A stretch of DNA of 64,000 nucleotides, taken from positions 1-64,000 of the forward strand of contig NCIJ01000015.1 of the NCBI GenBank assembly GCA_002282015.1, in the 5' to 3' direction. Source of the stretch: Sulfuricurvum sp. 17-40-25. Its GTDB lineage: Bacteria; Campylobacterota; Campylobacteria; Campylobacterales; Sulfurimonadaceae. Under the pieces are notes generated by a model, which saw nothing but the letters and a program-made list of their open reading frames with translations, ran no database searches and was not told the origin of the DNA. Shown in pieces: positions 8,380-17,777 of the stretch. Made by a program: the position numbers and the translations under genes. Every line of letters starts with the position of its first letter. Position 1 is the first letter of the stretch.

Positions 8380-9288
8380 TTACGAAGATAAATCTGTTCC
8401 AGAGAATCGGTAGATCTCTCCGATTTTCAATATACGTGTTGAGAGAGTAGATGCTTCATTGGAAACACAGGTTTGGAACCATTCAAGCGGCTCATCCAAA
8501 GGTTCATCAGAGAGATCAAACGTTCCATAGTGAATGGGAATAAGCGTTTGTGCTCCTAGGTCATGGGCTGCTTGAAATGCTTGCTGGGGGTTTAGATGAT
8601 TTTGATTCATAATCCACTTAGGCTTATAGGCGCCAATGGGTAAAAAAGCCTGCTGGATCTCAAAACGTTCTCCAATCGTTTTAAAATGCTCTCCAGCAGC
8701 ACTGTCTCCACTATGATAGAGAGTGCGCTGTTCATTTTGAATGACATATCCTCCCCATAAGACTTTATTGGTATCAAAGAGTGTTCGACGACTCCAGTGT
8801 TTTGAAGGTACAAGAGTAATAAATAAACCTCCAACCATAAGCGATTCCCACCACTCCATCTCAAAGCATTGTTCCCGATCAACTATTTTTTTCATATAAC
8901 GCCAAAAGCCAGCTGGAGCGACGATAATCAAATCCGGGTTTTGGGTAAGCATGTATTGGATAGTCGCTTTATCGTAATGGTCATAATGAGCATGGGTAAT
9001 GAGGACAATATTTGCATGTAGTTGCTCTTTTGCTAGAGGGAGAGGTGTTAATCGAGTGTGCATGGGGATGTTACCAAAAACAGGATCGATAGCAACCGTT
9101 GTTTCTCCAAGCCGAAGCCACAGAGATGAGTGTCCAATCCACATGGCATAGTCATCTTGCGGAAGGTGTGTATGAGTGACAATATCAAGAGGTTTTTGAG
9201 GGTTTTTCTTTTTAGAAAAGAATCGACCTAGCTGCCAGCGAAGAATTTTGACAAATGAAACTCGCGGAGAGGTTAAATTTTTAGTCAT
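8380..9288 (-). CDS. MBL-fold metallohydrolase (UlaG/NAPE-PLD-like)
   Basis: A 302-residue cytoplasmic metallo-beta-lactamase-fold hydrolase. The metal-binding signature HAHYDHYD is intact. YHSGDSA and the late PIHYGTFDLSDEP region match the UlaG / N-acyl-phosphatidylethanolamine phospholipase D-like branch, which hydrolyses phosphoester or lactone substrates. The physiological substrate cannot be read from sequence. A good TATAAT (-10) lies 37 bases upstream on the minus strand (9325-9330), so it is probably transcribed on its own. It is convergent with the preceding gene, with only four bases between the stops. Confidence 0.85.
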   Translation of the reverse strand: MTKNLTSPRVSFVKILRWQLGRFFSKKKNPQKPLDIVTHTHLPQDDYAMWIGHSSLWLRLGETTVAIDPVFGNIPMHTRLTPLPLAKEQLHANIVLITHAHYDHYDKATIQYMLTQNPDLIIVAPAGFWRYMKKIVDREQCFEMEWWESLMVGGLFITLVPSKHWSRRTLFDTNKVLWGGYVIQNEQRTLYHSGDSAAGEHFKTIGERFEIQQAFLPIGAYKPKWIMNQNHLNPQQAFQAAHDLGAQTLIPIHYGTFDLSDEPLDEPLEWFQTCVSNEASTLSTRILKIGEIYRFSGTDLSS

Positions 9289-9324
9289 AAAAAGCCAATA
9301 AAAGTAGAATGGTTATATGAGGGG

Positions 9325-9330
9325 ATTATA
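9325..9330 (-). promoter_or_regulatory. -10 element for the MBL hydrolase gene
   Basis: TATAAT on the minus strand in the context AAGTATAATCC, between the tRNA-Ser gene and the MBL start codon. No clear -35 box, as is common in Campylobacterota. Confidence 0.5.
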
Positions 9331-9367
9331 CTTGATTATTGAATAAATGAGGAGGATTTTAATATGA

Positions 9368-9455
9368 TGGCGGGCCACCAAGGATTTGAACCTTGGGAGG
9401 TTTAACCCTCGCCGGTTTTCAAGACCGGTGCATTCGACCACTCTGCCAGTGACCC
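9368..9455 (-). tRNA. tRNA-Ser (UGA)
   Basis: 88 bases including an encoded CCA. Acceptor GGGTCAC pairs with GTGGCCC, discriminator G. The anticodon loop CTTGAAA gives anticodon UGA. A long variable arm is present, and the TTCAAAT T-loop sits in a 5-bp stem. It is the last of four tRNA genes in transcription order. Confidence 0.95.
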
Positions 9456-9482
9456 GCATAAAAATGAGCATATTTTACAATT

Positions 9483-9556
9483 TGGAGGTGGCACCCGGAT
9501 TCGAACCGGGGATCAAGGTTTTGCAAACCAGTGCCTTACCACTTGGCTATGCCACC
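9483..9556 (-). tRNA. tRNA-Cys (GCA)
   Basis: 74 bases with encoded CCA. Acceptor GGTGGCA pairs with TGCCACC, discriminator T (U). The anticodon loop TTGCAAA gives GCA, and the T-loop is TTCGAAT. Short variable loop, as expected for cysteine tRNA. Confidence 0.95.
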
Positions 9557-9566
9557 ACCCATGTAA

Positions 9567-9653
9567 TGGTGCCCGGAGCCGGACTTGAACCGGCACAGTG
9601 TTACCACCGAGGGATTTTAAGTCCCTTGCGTCTACCGATTTCGCCATCCGGGC
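9567..9653 (-). tRNA. tRNA-Leu (UAA)
   Basis: 87 bases with encoded CCA. Acceptor GCCCGGA pairs with TCCGGGC, discriminator A. The anticodon loop CTTAAAA gives UAA, and the long variable arm is typical of leucine tRNAs. Confidence 0.95.
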
Positions 9654-9663
9654 AACGATAACG

Positions 9664-9713
9664 AAAAAAATACCTCAGCTAAGACATCGATGTTCGATAT
9701 GTCAGCTGAGGTA
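9664..9713 (-). terminator. Intrinsic terminator between tRNA-Gly and tRNA-Leu
   Basis: On the minus strand a stem of 10 perfect base pairs (TACCTCAGCT / AGCTGAGGTA) starts directly after the CCA of tRNA-Gly. It is extended by GACAT/ATGTC across a 2-base bulge, with an 11-base loop, and is followed by seven consecutive T (9670-9664). This is a textbook rho-independent terminator shape placed inside the tRNA cluster. Confidence 0.8.
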
Positions 9714-9788
<75 letters not shown>

Positions 9789-9807
9789 ATCTTTTTCGTG
9801 GAGTGGA

Positions 9808-9836
9808 AGTATAGCAACTTTTTGGAGGTCTGTAAA
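9808..9836 (-). promoter_or_regulatory. Promoter of the tRNA cluster
   Basis: On the minus strand TTTACA (9836-9831), a 17-base spacer and TATACT (9813-9808) form a near-consensus sigma-70 promoter ending about 20 bases before tRNA-Gly. Confidence 0.7.
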
Positions 9837-9897
9837 GAGTTTTACTTAATTTTGTATTTTTGTAATTTAATGAAAGTTTTTGAGAGTTGTGCTGAGG

Positions 9898-9903
9898 TAT
9901 AAT
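9898..9903 (+). promoter_or_regulatory. -10 element for ilvD
   Basis: TATAAT in the context GAGGTATAATCG, about 40 bases before the ilvD start, behind T-rich DNA (TTTTTGAGAG) typical of Campylobacterota promoters. The ribosome site AAAGGA is at 9932-9937. Confidence 0.65.
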
Positions 9904-9942
9904 CGTATTAATTTAAAACACTAATTTATTCAAAGGAATTTT

Positions 9943-11634
9943 ATGCGCAGTGATACGATTAAAAAAGGGTTTGATAAGACTCCTCACCGAAGTTTGCTAC
10001 GGGCAACGGGACTTAAAGACGAAGATTTTGATAAGCCATTTATCGGGGTTGCTAACTCCCATATCGATATTATCCCGGGACACTTTTTTCTCCAAGAGTA
10101 CGGTCGTATCGTCAAAGAAGCAATTCGTGAAGCAGGAGGGGTTCCGTTTGAATTTAATACCATCGGGGTTGATGATGGTATTGCTATGGGTCATGATGGT
10201 ATGCTTTATTCACTTCCATCTCGTGAGCTAATTGCAGATTCTATTGAAACGGTGATGAATGCACATAAACTTGATGCAATGATTTGTATTCCTAACTGCG
10301 ACAAGATTGTTCCAGGTATGTTGATGGGGGCACTGCGTGTTAATGTCCCTACTATCTTTATCTCCGGTGGTCCTATGAAGGCGGGTCATAAAAAAGATGG
10401 TACGCCGATTGACTTGGCTACTGCTTTTGAAGCAGTTGGCAAACATGCTGAGGGTAAAATGACCGATGAAGAGCTTAAAGAGATTGAGTGTGAAGCGTGC
10501 CCGAGTGGTGGGTCATGTTCGGGTATGTTTACCGCAAACTCTATGAATACTTTATGTGAAGCTATGGGTGTCGCACTCCCGGGTAATGGTACTGTTTTAG
10601 CTATGACTCCTGAACGTATTGCTATGGTGAAAGTAGCGGCAAAGCGAATTGTTGAGATTGCTAAGATGGAAGATTCTAGCAAATACAATATGAAAAATAT
10701 ACTCAATCATAAAGCGATTAATAATGCTTTTGTTATTGATATGGCTATGGGTGGATCATCCAATACGGTTTTGCACCTTTTAGCTATTGCTAAAGAGGCA
10801 TATGTTGATTTTGACATCGCAGATATCAATAAAATCGGGGATAAAGTTGCCCATATTGCTAAGATCTCACCATCGCTTTCTACAGTACATATGGAAGATG
10901 TTAATAATGCCGGCGGTGTTAATGCTGTTATGCTGGAAGTAAGCCGCAGAGAGGGTAATGTTTTAGATACATCGGCTCTTATGATTACTGGCGAAACTTT
11001 AGCCGAGCGTATTAAAGACGCTGTCATTTTAGATGAAAATATCATTCATACTAATGAAAATGCGTTTTCTCCAGTAGGTGGATTATCGGTTTTATTTGGT
11101 AACCTTGCAGAAGAAGGTGCCGTTGTTAAAACTGCTGGTATTGCAAAAGGTATGCGTCAATTTAAAGGTAAAGCGATTTGCTTTAACTCTCAAGATGAAG
11201 CAATCAAGGGGATCATGGGCCATAAAGTAAAAGCGGGTGATGTTGTCGTTATTCGTTATGAAGGTCCTAAAGGTGGTCCGGGTATGCAAGAGATGCTTGC
11301 CCCTACATCATTGATTATGGGTATGGGTCTAGGTGAATCGGTTGCGCTTATTACCGATGGACGTTTTTCTGGAGCTACGCGTGGTGCATCTATTGGACAC
11401 GTAAGTCCTGAAGCTGCTGAGGGTGGTATGATTGGACTTATTGAAGATGGTGATGAGATCGAGATCGATGTTGATACTCACCTGCTTCAGTTAAATGTTT
11501 CTTATGAAACTCTTGAAAGACGCAGACACGGATTTAAACCGTATAAAAAAGAGATCACTTCTAAGTGGTTAAAACGTTATGCCCTTTTAGTATCAAACGC
11601 TTCCAATGGAGCTGTTCTCAAAACAGAATTATAA
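9943..11634 (+). CDS. ilvD: Dihydroxy-acid dehydratase
   Basis: A 563-residue cytoplasmic Fe-S enzyme that dehydrates 2,3-dihydroxy-isovalerate and 2,3-dihydroxy-3-methylvalerate in valine/isoleucine synthesis. The family's conserved segments are present: [12 protein letters not shown] and [18 protein letters not shown] carry the cluster cysteines, and the C-terminal part has [11 protein letters not shown] and [20 protein letters not shown]. Length and start fit the family; AAAGGA precedes the ATG. It has its own promoter and no other branched-chain amino acid gene nearby. Confidence 0.97.
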   Translation: MRSDTIKKGFDKTPHRSLLRATGLKDEDFDKPFIGVANSHIDIIPGHFFLQEYGRIVKEAIREAGGVPFEFNTIGVDDGIAMGHDGMLYSLPSRELIADSIETVMNAHKLDAMICIPNCDKIVPGMLMGALRVNVPTIFISGGPMKAGHKKDGTPIDLATAFEAVGKHAEGKMTDEELKEIECEACPSGGSCSGMFTANSMNTLCEAMGVALPGNGTVLAMTPERIAMVKVAAKRIVEIAKMEDSSKYNMKNILNHKAINNAFVIDMAMGGSSNTVLHLLAIAKEAYVDFDIADINKIGDKVAHIAKISPSLSTVHMEDVNNAGGVNAVMLEVSRREGNVLDTSALMITGETLAERIKDAVILDENIIHTNENAFSPVGGLSVLFGNLAEEGAVVKTAGIAKGMRQFKGKAICFNSQDEAIKGIMGHKVKAGDVVVIRYEGPKGGPGMQEMLAPTSLIMGMGLGESVALITDGRFSGATRGASIGHVSPEAAEGGMIGLIEDGDEIEIDVDTHLLQLNVSYETLERRRHGFKPYKKEITSKWLKRYALLVSNASNGAVLKTEL

Positions 11635-11663
11635 CCATTTTGCTCCATAAGGGGTAAAATATG

Positions 11664-11684
11664 CTATCATAAATAATATGATAG
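11664..11684. promoter_or_regulatory. Perfect inverted repeat just before the GGDEF-EAL gene
   Basis: CTATCATA and TATGATAG form 8-base perfect arms around a 5-base AT loop, ending one base before the ATG at 11686. With no T-run after it, it looks more like an operator or a ribosome-access hairpin than a terminator. Confidence 0.4.
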
Positions 11685-11685
11685 T

Positions 11686-13803
11686 ATGTTAATAATTGGG
11701 AGAATACATTTGTTTGGATTTGCGTATCACACTCCAGAGCCTGGAGTTGTTAAATTTAATCGATTGATCCTTGGACTTATTATAATTCTAGGGGTATTTT
11801 TTCAAAGTATAGAGCTTTTTTATATCTATTTTGCTGTTAACCTCGTGACCTTAGTGACAACACTCAAATTTTCCCCCACAAGTTGGCTTTTTAATGCTTT
11901 AAGCTATTTTTTAAAAGACCCTCAATGGTACATATCTCCTGTTTATGAGCGCTCCTATTTTATGAATCAGGAGAGTGAATGGTTTGAGATTCTTTCACGA
12001 CTTTTAATATCTCTTATTGCGATTGTTGTTTACCAGGACACTCCTCTTATCACATGGCTCATTGGAACGTTTATGGGTGTATTTATGATGATCAGTACTT
12101 TTTTTGGATTTTGCCTATCTGCGTTGGGTTACATCGGAGTGAAGAATGTTAAAAAAGTTTCTTGCCATATTGACAACAAGGTTAATACTAACTGCATTCT
12201 TGCACGTAATGGATTTAAGCCTTATTCGCGATGTGACTATTGTGAATTAACAGCTCCAAATTGTAGCGGGATGCAGTTTAATGGATTTGTATTCGCAATT
12301 GGATTCTTAGCCGCATTATTTATGTTTTTAGATGATCTTGTTTGGATACAGCTCAATATTGTCGCTATTGTCGGGTTGTTATTTTGGCTAGGGCATAAGG
12401 TAACGATTAATACAGATCAGTTGGCAAGTATTGACTTTAAAAACAGAGAGCTCAATGTGCAGCTTCAAAATCACAGTCAATCGTTGGAACTTGAAGTATC
12501 AAGACGTACAGAAGAACTTGAAAAAATGGTGAAGATCGATTCGATCACGGGACTGGTTAACCGTTATGAGTTTGAACGAAGACTAAAAGCTGTTATTCAA
12601 AGTGCGCAAAAAGATCAAACGAATCATGTGTTGTGCTATATCGATTTGGATCAATTTAAGATTGTAAATGATAAGTGTGGGCATATCGCTGGAGATGAAC
12701 TGTTACGTCAAATTGCATTGGTCTTGAAACGTTCGGCACGAGATAGTGATATTGTGGCCCGTCTTGGTGGAGATGAATTTGGAATTATCTATATTAATTC
12801 ATCCATTGAAGATGCGCTGCAACAAGCGCAACGACTTCTTAATTCAATCGGTGAGTATCGGTTTAGCTGGCATGGCAATACGTTTGGGATTGGTGCTAGT
12901 ATCGGGATGGTAGGGATTACCTGTGAATGCTGTACATTAACGAATCTTCTTTCGCAAGCGGATGCAGCATGCTATGCAGCAAAAGACGGTGGTAGAAATC
13001 GCATTCATGTTGCCTTTCCGGATGATGCAACTATACAAGATCGACGTAACGAAATGCAGTGGATTGGAAGACTTGAAGATGCGTTGATCAGTAATTCTTT
13101 TGTATTGTATGTTCAGCCAATTGTTCCTGTATTAGATCCATTACAGCGACATCACTACGAAGTTTTAGTCCGTCTTAGAGAAGAAAATGGTGATATGATT
13201 CCGCCCATGGCATTTATACCCGCAGCAGAACGATATGGCTTTATGCCTAAGCTTGATCGCTGGGTTATTGAAAATACATTTAAGGCATTTAGTAATATTA
13301 AAGATGAAGCTTCACGAGAAGTTCATTTTAGCATCAATGTGTCAGGTGCTTCAATGGGAGATGAAACGACAAAAAAGTTTTTGAGGGGACTATTTGGATA
13401 CTACGGAGTTCCATATCACATCATTACATTTGAGGTTACTGAAACAGAGGCGATTGGTAATATGACCAATGCCCTTTGCTTTATCAACGAATTTAGGGCT
13501 CTTGGATGTAAATTTGCACTTGATGATTTTGGATGCGGGCTTTCATCATTCTCATACTTACAAAATATGCCTATAGATTATCTAAAAATTGATGGCTCGT
13601 TTGTTCATGATATACACTTGAATTCGGTTAATCGTGCGATGGTAGCTGCTATTAACGACATCGGGCATGTCATGGGAATTGAAACCATCTGTGAATTTGT
13701 TGAAAATAAAGCAATCATGTATGTATTAAGTGACTTAGGTGTGGATTATGCACAAGGCTACCATATTGGTAGACCCATACCCATAGAAACCTTATGCGTT
13801 TGA
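11686..13803 (+). CDS. Membrane GGDEF-EAL protein (cyclic di-GMP turnover)
   Basis: 705 residues. Several transmembrane helices (within about 20-60, 105-150 and 200-235) are followed by a coiled linker and a GGDEF domain with intact GGDEF (361-365) and RxxD inhibition site (R352-D355). The EAL domain starts with E492-V-L and keeps DDFGCGLSSFSYL and LKIDGSF, so phosphodiesterase residues look preserved. The region between the helices is cysteine-rich (CDYCELTAPNC), possibly a metal or redox site. The ATG at 11686 has no ribosome site; TTG at 11710, preceded by GGGAG, is an alternative start. The 3' end overlaps the convergent pglF-like gene by 12 bases. Confidence 0.88.
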   Translation: MLIIGRIHLFGFAYHTPEPGVVKFNRLILGLIIILGVFFQSIELFYIYFAVNLVTLVTTLKFSPTSWLFNALSYFLKDPQWYISPVYERSYFMNQESEWFEILSRLLISLIAIVVYQDTPLITWLIGTFMGVFMMISTFFGFCLSALGYIGVKNVKKVSCHIDNKVNTNCILARNGFKPYSRCDYCELTAPNCSGMQFNGFVFAIGFLAALFMFLDDLVWIQLNIVAIVGLLFWLGHKVTINTDQLASIDFKNRELNVQLQNHSQSLELEVSRRTEELEKMVKIDSITGLVNRYEFERRLKAVIQSAQKDQTNHVLCYIDLDQFKIVNDKCGHIAGDELLRQIALVLKRSARDSDIVARLGGDEFGIIYINSSIEDALQQAQRLLNSIGEYRFSWHGNTFGIGASIGMVGITCECCTLTNLLSQADAACYAAKDGGRNRIHVAFPDDATIQDRRNEMQWIGRLEDALISNSFVLYVQPIVPVLDPLQRHHYEVLVRLREENGDMIPPMAFIPAAERYGFMPKLDRWVIENTFKAFSNIKDEASREVHFSINVSGASMGDETTKKFLRGLFGYYGVPYHIITFEVTETEAIGNMTNALCFINEFRALGCKFALDDFGCGLSSFSYLQNMPIDYLKIDGSFVHDIHLNSVNRAMVAAINDIGHVMGIETICEFVENKAIMYVLSDLGVDYAQGYHIGRPIPIETLCV

Positions 13804-15603
13804 TACGTCAGGGGTAAATTCAGGGACAATCTTTTTAAGCAGAGAAATAGGCTCGTGAGTAGTTAAAAGTGATTTTATATCATGGTTGAGTTGTTCAATG
13901 GGGTAGTGCGTTGAACCTGCAATCATAATTGACGTATAAGATGTTTTTTGTTCGCTATCATCAATCAAGAGTTCTTCATACAATTTCTCTCCAGGGCGCA
14001 AGCCTGTCATGACAATTTCCACATCATTAGTAGCGTAAAGTTTGATCATAGTACGTGCGAGATCGATGATTTTCACAGGTTCTCCCATATCCAAGATAAA
14101 GAGCTCCTTGCCTTTAGCAATAGCAGCTGCTTGCAGTACAAGTTGGCAGGCTTCACTGATGAGCATAAAATAGCGAGTGATATCAGGATGGGTTAACGTG
14201 ATAGGTCCACCTGATTCAAGTTGAGCTTTGAATTTAGGGATAACACTGCCACTGGACCCCAGTACATTTCCAAAACGAACTGCTGCGATTTCACTGTTTT
14301 TGGGATCAACATTTTGAGCATACAGTTCGACAATACGCTTGGTGGTTCCCATTACATTTGTAGGACGCACCGCTTTATCGGTGGAGATGATCACAATCTT
14401 CGGAACATCATGCGCAATGGCACTGTCGATGACGTTGCGGCTACCTTGGACGTTATTCATGATAGCAGACTGAATATTAGCTTCACATAGAGGAACGTGC
14501 TTGTAAGCAGCCGCATGGATCACTATATCGGGTTTTTCAAGTTCGATGATAGAGTCAAGAGCAATGCGATCCAAAATATTACACAAACGAAGCGTAGCGT
14601 TGGGAAGCTTTTCCCCGATTTGATAAAGGTTATATTCACTGTGATCGATTAAAATAAGTCTTTGGGCACCAAAATGGGCACATTGCAGTGATATTTCACT
14701 CCCAATACTTCCACCTGCTCCTGTGATTAAAACTTTTTTTCCTTTTATAAACTCTTCTATGGTTTGTGTATCGAGATCTTTGGGATGACGGGCTAAGAGG
14801 TCTTCAATCGATAATGACGTTATGTTACCGCTTCCCTCAGTCAGTAATGAAGAACGTTTAATATCTTGTATTCCTAAATTAGTTAAAAATTTATACGTTT
14901 CTCTGAGTTGGTCACGGGGGAGTGAACCATCAATTATTGCGGCGGTAATATTTTTTGATTTAATCAGGTCCGGAATCTCTTGCGGTCGTGAAACTTTTAG
15001 ATTACTGATATACGAACCAATCATATTACTATTTTTGTTTTGTATAGCGATAATGCCAACAGGGGTATATTCAATCACGCTTTCTAACGTACTTTTAATG
15101 AGATTAGCTGTGTTTGATGATATGCCTATTATCAGGGTTTGCTTATATTGGATTCTTTGACTAGTACGATCTAAAATTAGACGTTTAGTAAAGCGTAATT
15201 CTCCCAGTAAAATGATGGAGAGCGCCATATCTATGAGGACTACACTTCGAGGAAAAGGTGAAAACAAATCTGGTAGAAGAATAATGATCAGGCTAAAAAC
15301 GAAATAAGCGGCTAAATGGGCTAAAACGAGCTTCTTAGCGTCATTAAGACCATAAAAACGCCAGATAATCGAGTAATTTTTAAAAAGAAAAAGAAAGAGG
15401 ACCTTAATAGTGATGAGCACAATGGCAATCTGAAGGAAGTGCGTTAAAAATGTACTTGGAATTAAAAAGTTAAAACGAAGTAGATAAGCGCCATAAAGGC
15501 TCATTACCGATAGAAATATATCAGTAATGAGAAAAAAAGTAATCCGTTTACTGCTACTAGGAAGAAACAGCGTCAATTTTGAATTTTTATCGATTGACGC
15601 CAT
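13792..15603 (-). CDS. pglF: UDP-GlcNAc 4,6-dehydratase, PglF/CapD type
   Basis: A 603-residue membrane protein catalysing the first step of bacillosamine synthesis: UDP-GlcNAc to UDP-4-keto-6-deoxy-GlcNAc. Four N-terminal transmembrane helices (about 20-150) precede a PglF/FlaA1-like domain with NAD-binding GAGGSIGSE. The active-site segment is STDKAVRPTNVMG, in which the usual SDR tyrosine is replaced as is normal for this subfamily. The C-terminal GLRPGEKLYEELL is also typical. It is the last gene of the glycan array, three bases after pglB. Assignment to bacillosamine rather than another amino sugar is supported by the neighbouring PglE-, PglC- and PglB-like genes. Confidence 0.9.
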   Translation of the reverse strand: MASIDKNSKLTLFLPSSSKRITFFLITDIFLSVMSLYGAYLLRFNFLIPSTFLTHFLQIAIVLITIKVLFLFLFKNYSIIWRFYGLNDAKKLVLAHLAAYFVFSLIIILLPDLFSPFPRSVVLIDMALSIILLGELRFTKRLILDRTSQRIQYKQTLIIGISSNTANLIKSTLESVIEYTPVGIIAIQNKNSNMIGSYISNLKVSRPQEIPDLIKSKNITAAIIDGSLPRDQLRETYKFLTNLGIQDIKRSSLLTEGSGNITSLSIEDLLARHPKDLDTQTIEEFIKGKKVLITGAGGSIGSEISLQCAHFGAQRLILIDHSEYNLYQIGEKLPNATLRLCNILDRIALDSIIELEKPDIVIHAAAYKHVPLCEANIQSAIMNNVQGSRNVIDSAIAHDVPKIVIISTDKAVRPTNVMGTTKRIVELYAQNVDPKNSEIAAVRFGNVLGSSGSVIPKFKAQLESGGPITLTHPDITRYFMLISEACQLVLQAAAIAKGKELFILDMGEPVKIIDLARTMIKLYATNDVEIVMTGLRPGEKLYEELLIDDSEQKTSYTSIMIAGSTHYPIEQLNHDIKSLLTTHEPISLLKKIVPEFTPDVSNA

Positions 15604-15605
15604 TG

Positions 15606-17717
15606 TTATATTTTAAGTTTGTAAATTTTTGTTATAGGGTCTAAAATAACGGGGGTAAATAGATTTTTATCATATTGTTCAAATACAAACATCTGAATGT
15701 ATTGAGATTTTAGATAAGTATCATCAAGTAATAAAAACTGCCCATAGCTTGCCATATAGATGACATTTAATCCTTCGGAAGCAAAATTTTGTTGATTAAT
15801 TTGAACTTTCTGATTTTTATCATAGCCTACTTGATAGAAGGATTTGATTGGTATGCTTTGTGTTCCAAGCTTAATAGTGCTAGTTTCTTTTATAATTGAA
15901 AGTCCTTGCCCTAGTTCAAGGACTTTACCAGTATCTTGAATGGAACGAGTAGAATAAAAGAAGGGTTGTTGGGGTTGAGTTTTACCGGTGAGGTCAAGAT
16001 TGCTAAAGAGCGTAACGGTTGGGAATATTTCCATCATATGAAGTGGTAAATAAAGATAGACATCACGTGTTTTTTTAGGTGTCTTATAGTCAGGCTTACC
16101 TATAGCAGCTATAAAGTCATTAGGATCTTTAAATCCTTCGTTTTGTAACATAGTCTCGAATTGGTTCTTAGTATTGTTTGTTTCTTTTGCAGATAGGACG
16201 TATTGCTCCGTATAAAGGCGCATCATATGTGCGGCCGAGAAAGAGTCTTTAGCAGTTAAAACAAAGGAAGCTGGATAGTTAGAATCACCTCCATGTTGTG
16301 CTCCATCAATCCATGTTTTAGTGTCACTGTAATATCGGATCGGAAAGCCATAATCCCACCAAGCTACAACGTAATCTTCTGGTGAGGCTATCTTTTTTAA
16401 TTCATTAAGCGCTGATACTTCCTTGGTTGTCATAACGGTTGGCATTATGTATTCTTTGATATGTAGAAGATTTGGATAGATAGCACTGGAAGTTAGTAGA
16501 AAGACAAAACCGTAGCGAAGAGTTTTTTGCTGAATAAATTGCGTTGTATACATAATGAGGTATGCAATTCCAAGAGCCAGTCCAGGTACGGCATAAATAG
16601 TAAAGCGTAAGCCTGAAGACATCGCGATAAATCCAAGGGCTGTAAGTGGAAGTGTTATTAAAAGTGGGCGATAGACATAAAGTGCGCCAAGATAGCCAAT
16701 TAATGCAAGTACAAATGTGATAGTATGGCCACTGATACGCTCTGCAAAAAGGGTAAATGGAATCTGACCAGCTTCTCTTATTGTTGACGCTACGTTGTAG
16801 TAATTAAGTGCTGAACCTATAACAATTTTGTCGTGGCCTCTAAAAATATACCCTTCTATAAAATGCCAAATAACAGTAACCCCTCCAGTGTAGAAGTAAA
16901 TCCCGGTAATCACAACAAAGATTGGTAATAAAAATTTAGAGGAGAGATCTTGTTTAAAGTGAAAAAAAGAAAAAACTGCAATTGCTAATCCAATTTTTAC
17001 TAAAAAAGGAAGGGATAAAATTCCGATTAAAATGAAGAGTGCAATTTTATAGATATAACTATTTTTACGGTCAAATAAAAGGGCGTAAGCGATGATCAAT
17101 ACAAATAAAGCAGTATCTAATGCATAGGCTTGAGGGTACCACCACTGATAAAGAGCAATTGAGAGCGTAATAGGAAGAAGATAGCGGTTTCTCTGATGTG
17201 TTAGTGCAAGAATAAGCGAATAGGTTTCAAAAACAGGAAACACAATATTCAGCATATCTGTATCGTAGTATCCGGTCATAGTACGATTGTAATAGCTATG
17301 AGCTATAGAACCGATGAGTGCAGCAATAAAACCGAGTGTTGTTTGATTAAGAGCGCGACCTATCAAAATCAGTGGAATGACGATAAGTGATCCTAAAAAT
17401 GCGGGCATATAAAGAATCAAGGTTTCAAAACTTACGGGGATGATTTTGGAGAGAAGTGCCGTTAGTTGTGAAGCAGCATCATCTACAGGTGATGAATCAT
17501 TTTGTTCATGCTGATTGGCTAAAATATCCCGGGCTCCCTCAGCATAATAATACCCATCATTGTTGTTGATCATGAGCTCACTGTTCCAATGAAATTGGGG
17601 AATGGTATCTACGGTATTAACCCAAATAAAGCGCATAGAGATAGAAAAAAGATAGGCAATGGTAATGAGAATAAGTAAGACACGTAATGAGGTATGTTCC
17701 TCTTTTAATTTTAGCAT
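15606..17717 (-). CDS. pglB: Oligosaccharyltransferase PglB (STT3 family)
   Basis: 703 residues, the size of bacterial PglB. It transfers lipid-linked glycan to asparagine in N-glycosylation sequons on the periplasmic side. About a dozen hydrophobic helices occupy residues 1-430. Conserved parts are NDGYYYAEGARD in the first external loop, GYYDTDML, the invariant catalytic/binding motif WWDYG at 453-457, and a downstream MxxI-type motif within LHMMEIFPTV. The periplasmic C-terminal domain is complete. Start at ATG; a 60-base gap separates it from the upstream transaminase gene, the largest gap in this part of the array. The glycan it transfers is presumably made by the genes upstream in the same array. 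Confidence 0.95.
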   Translation of the reverse strand: MLKLKEEHTSLRVLLILITIAYLFSISMRFIWVNTVDTIPQFHWNSELMINNNDGYYYAEGARDILANQHEQNDSSPVDDAASQLTALLSKIIPVSFETLILYMPAFLGSLIVIPLILIGRALNQTTLGFIAALIGSIAHSYYNRTMTGYYDTDMLNIVFPVFETYSLILALTHQRNRYLLPITLSIALYQWWYPQAYALDTALFVLIIAYALLFDRKNSYIYKIALFILIGILSLPFLVKIGLAIAVFSFFHFKQDLSSKFLLPIFVVITGIYFYTGGVTVIWHFIEGYIFRGHDKIVIGSALNYYNVASTIREAGQIPFTLFAERISGHTITFVLALIGYLGALYVYRPLLITLPLTALGFIAMSSGLRFTIYAVPGLALGIAYLIMYTTQFIQQKTLRYGFVFLLTSSAIYPNLLHIKEYIMPTVMTTKEVSALNELKKIASPEDYVVAWWDYGFPIRYYSDTKTWIDGAQHGGDSNYPASFVLTAKDSFSAAHMMRLYTEQYVLSAKETNNTKNQFETMLQNEGFKDPNDFIAAIGKPDYKTPKKTRDVYLYLPLHMMEIFPTVTLFSNLDLTGKTQPQQPFFYSTRSIQDTGKVLELGQGLSIIKETSTIKLGTQSIPIKSFYQVGYDKNQKVQINQQNFASEGLNVIYMASYGQFLLLDDTYLKSQYIQMFVFEQYDKNLFTPVILDPITKIYKLKI

Positions 17718-17777
17718 AGATATATTTGCTCCGATTTGTAATTGGTGTATTTTAGCTAAATGAGTAAACTTTCACAA

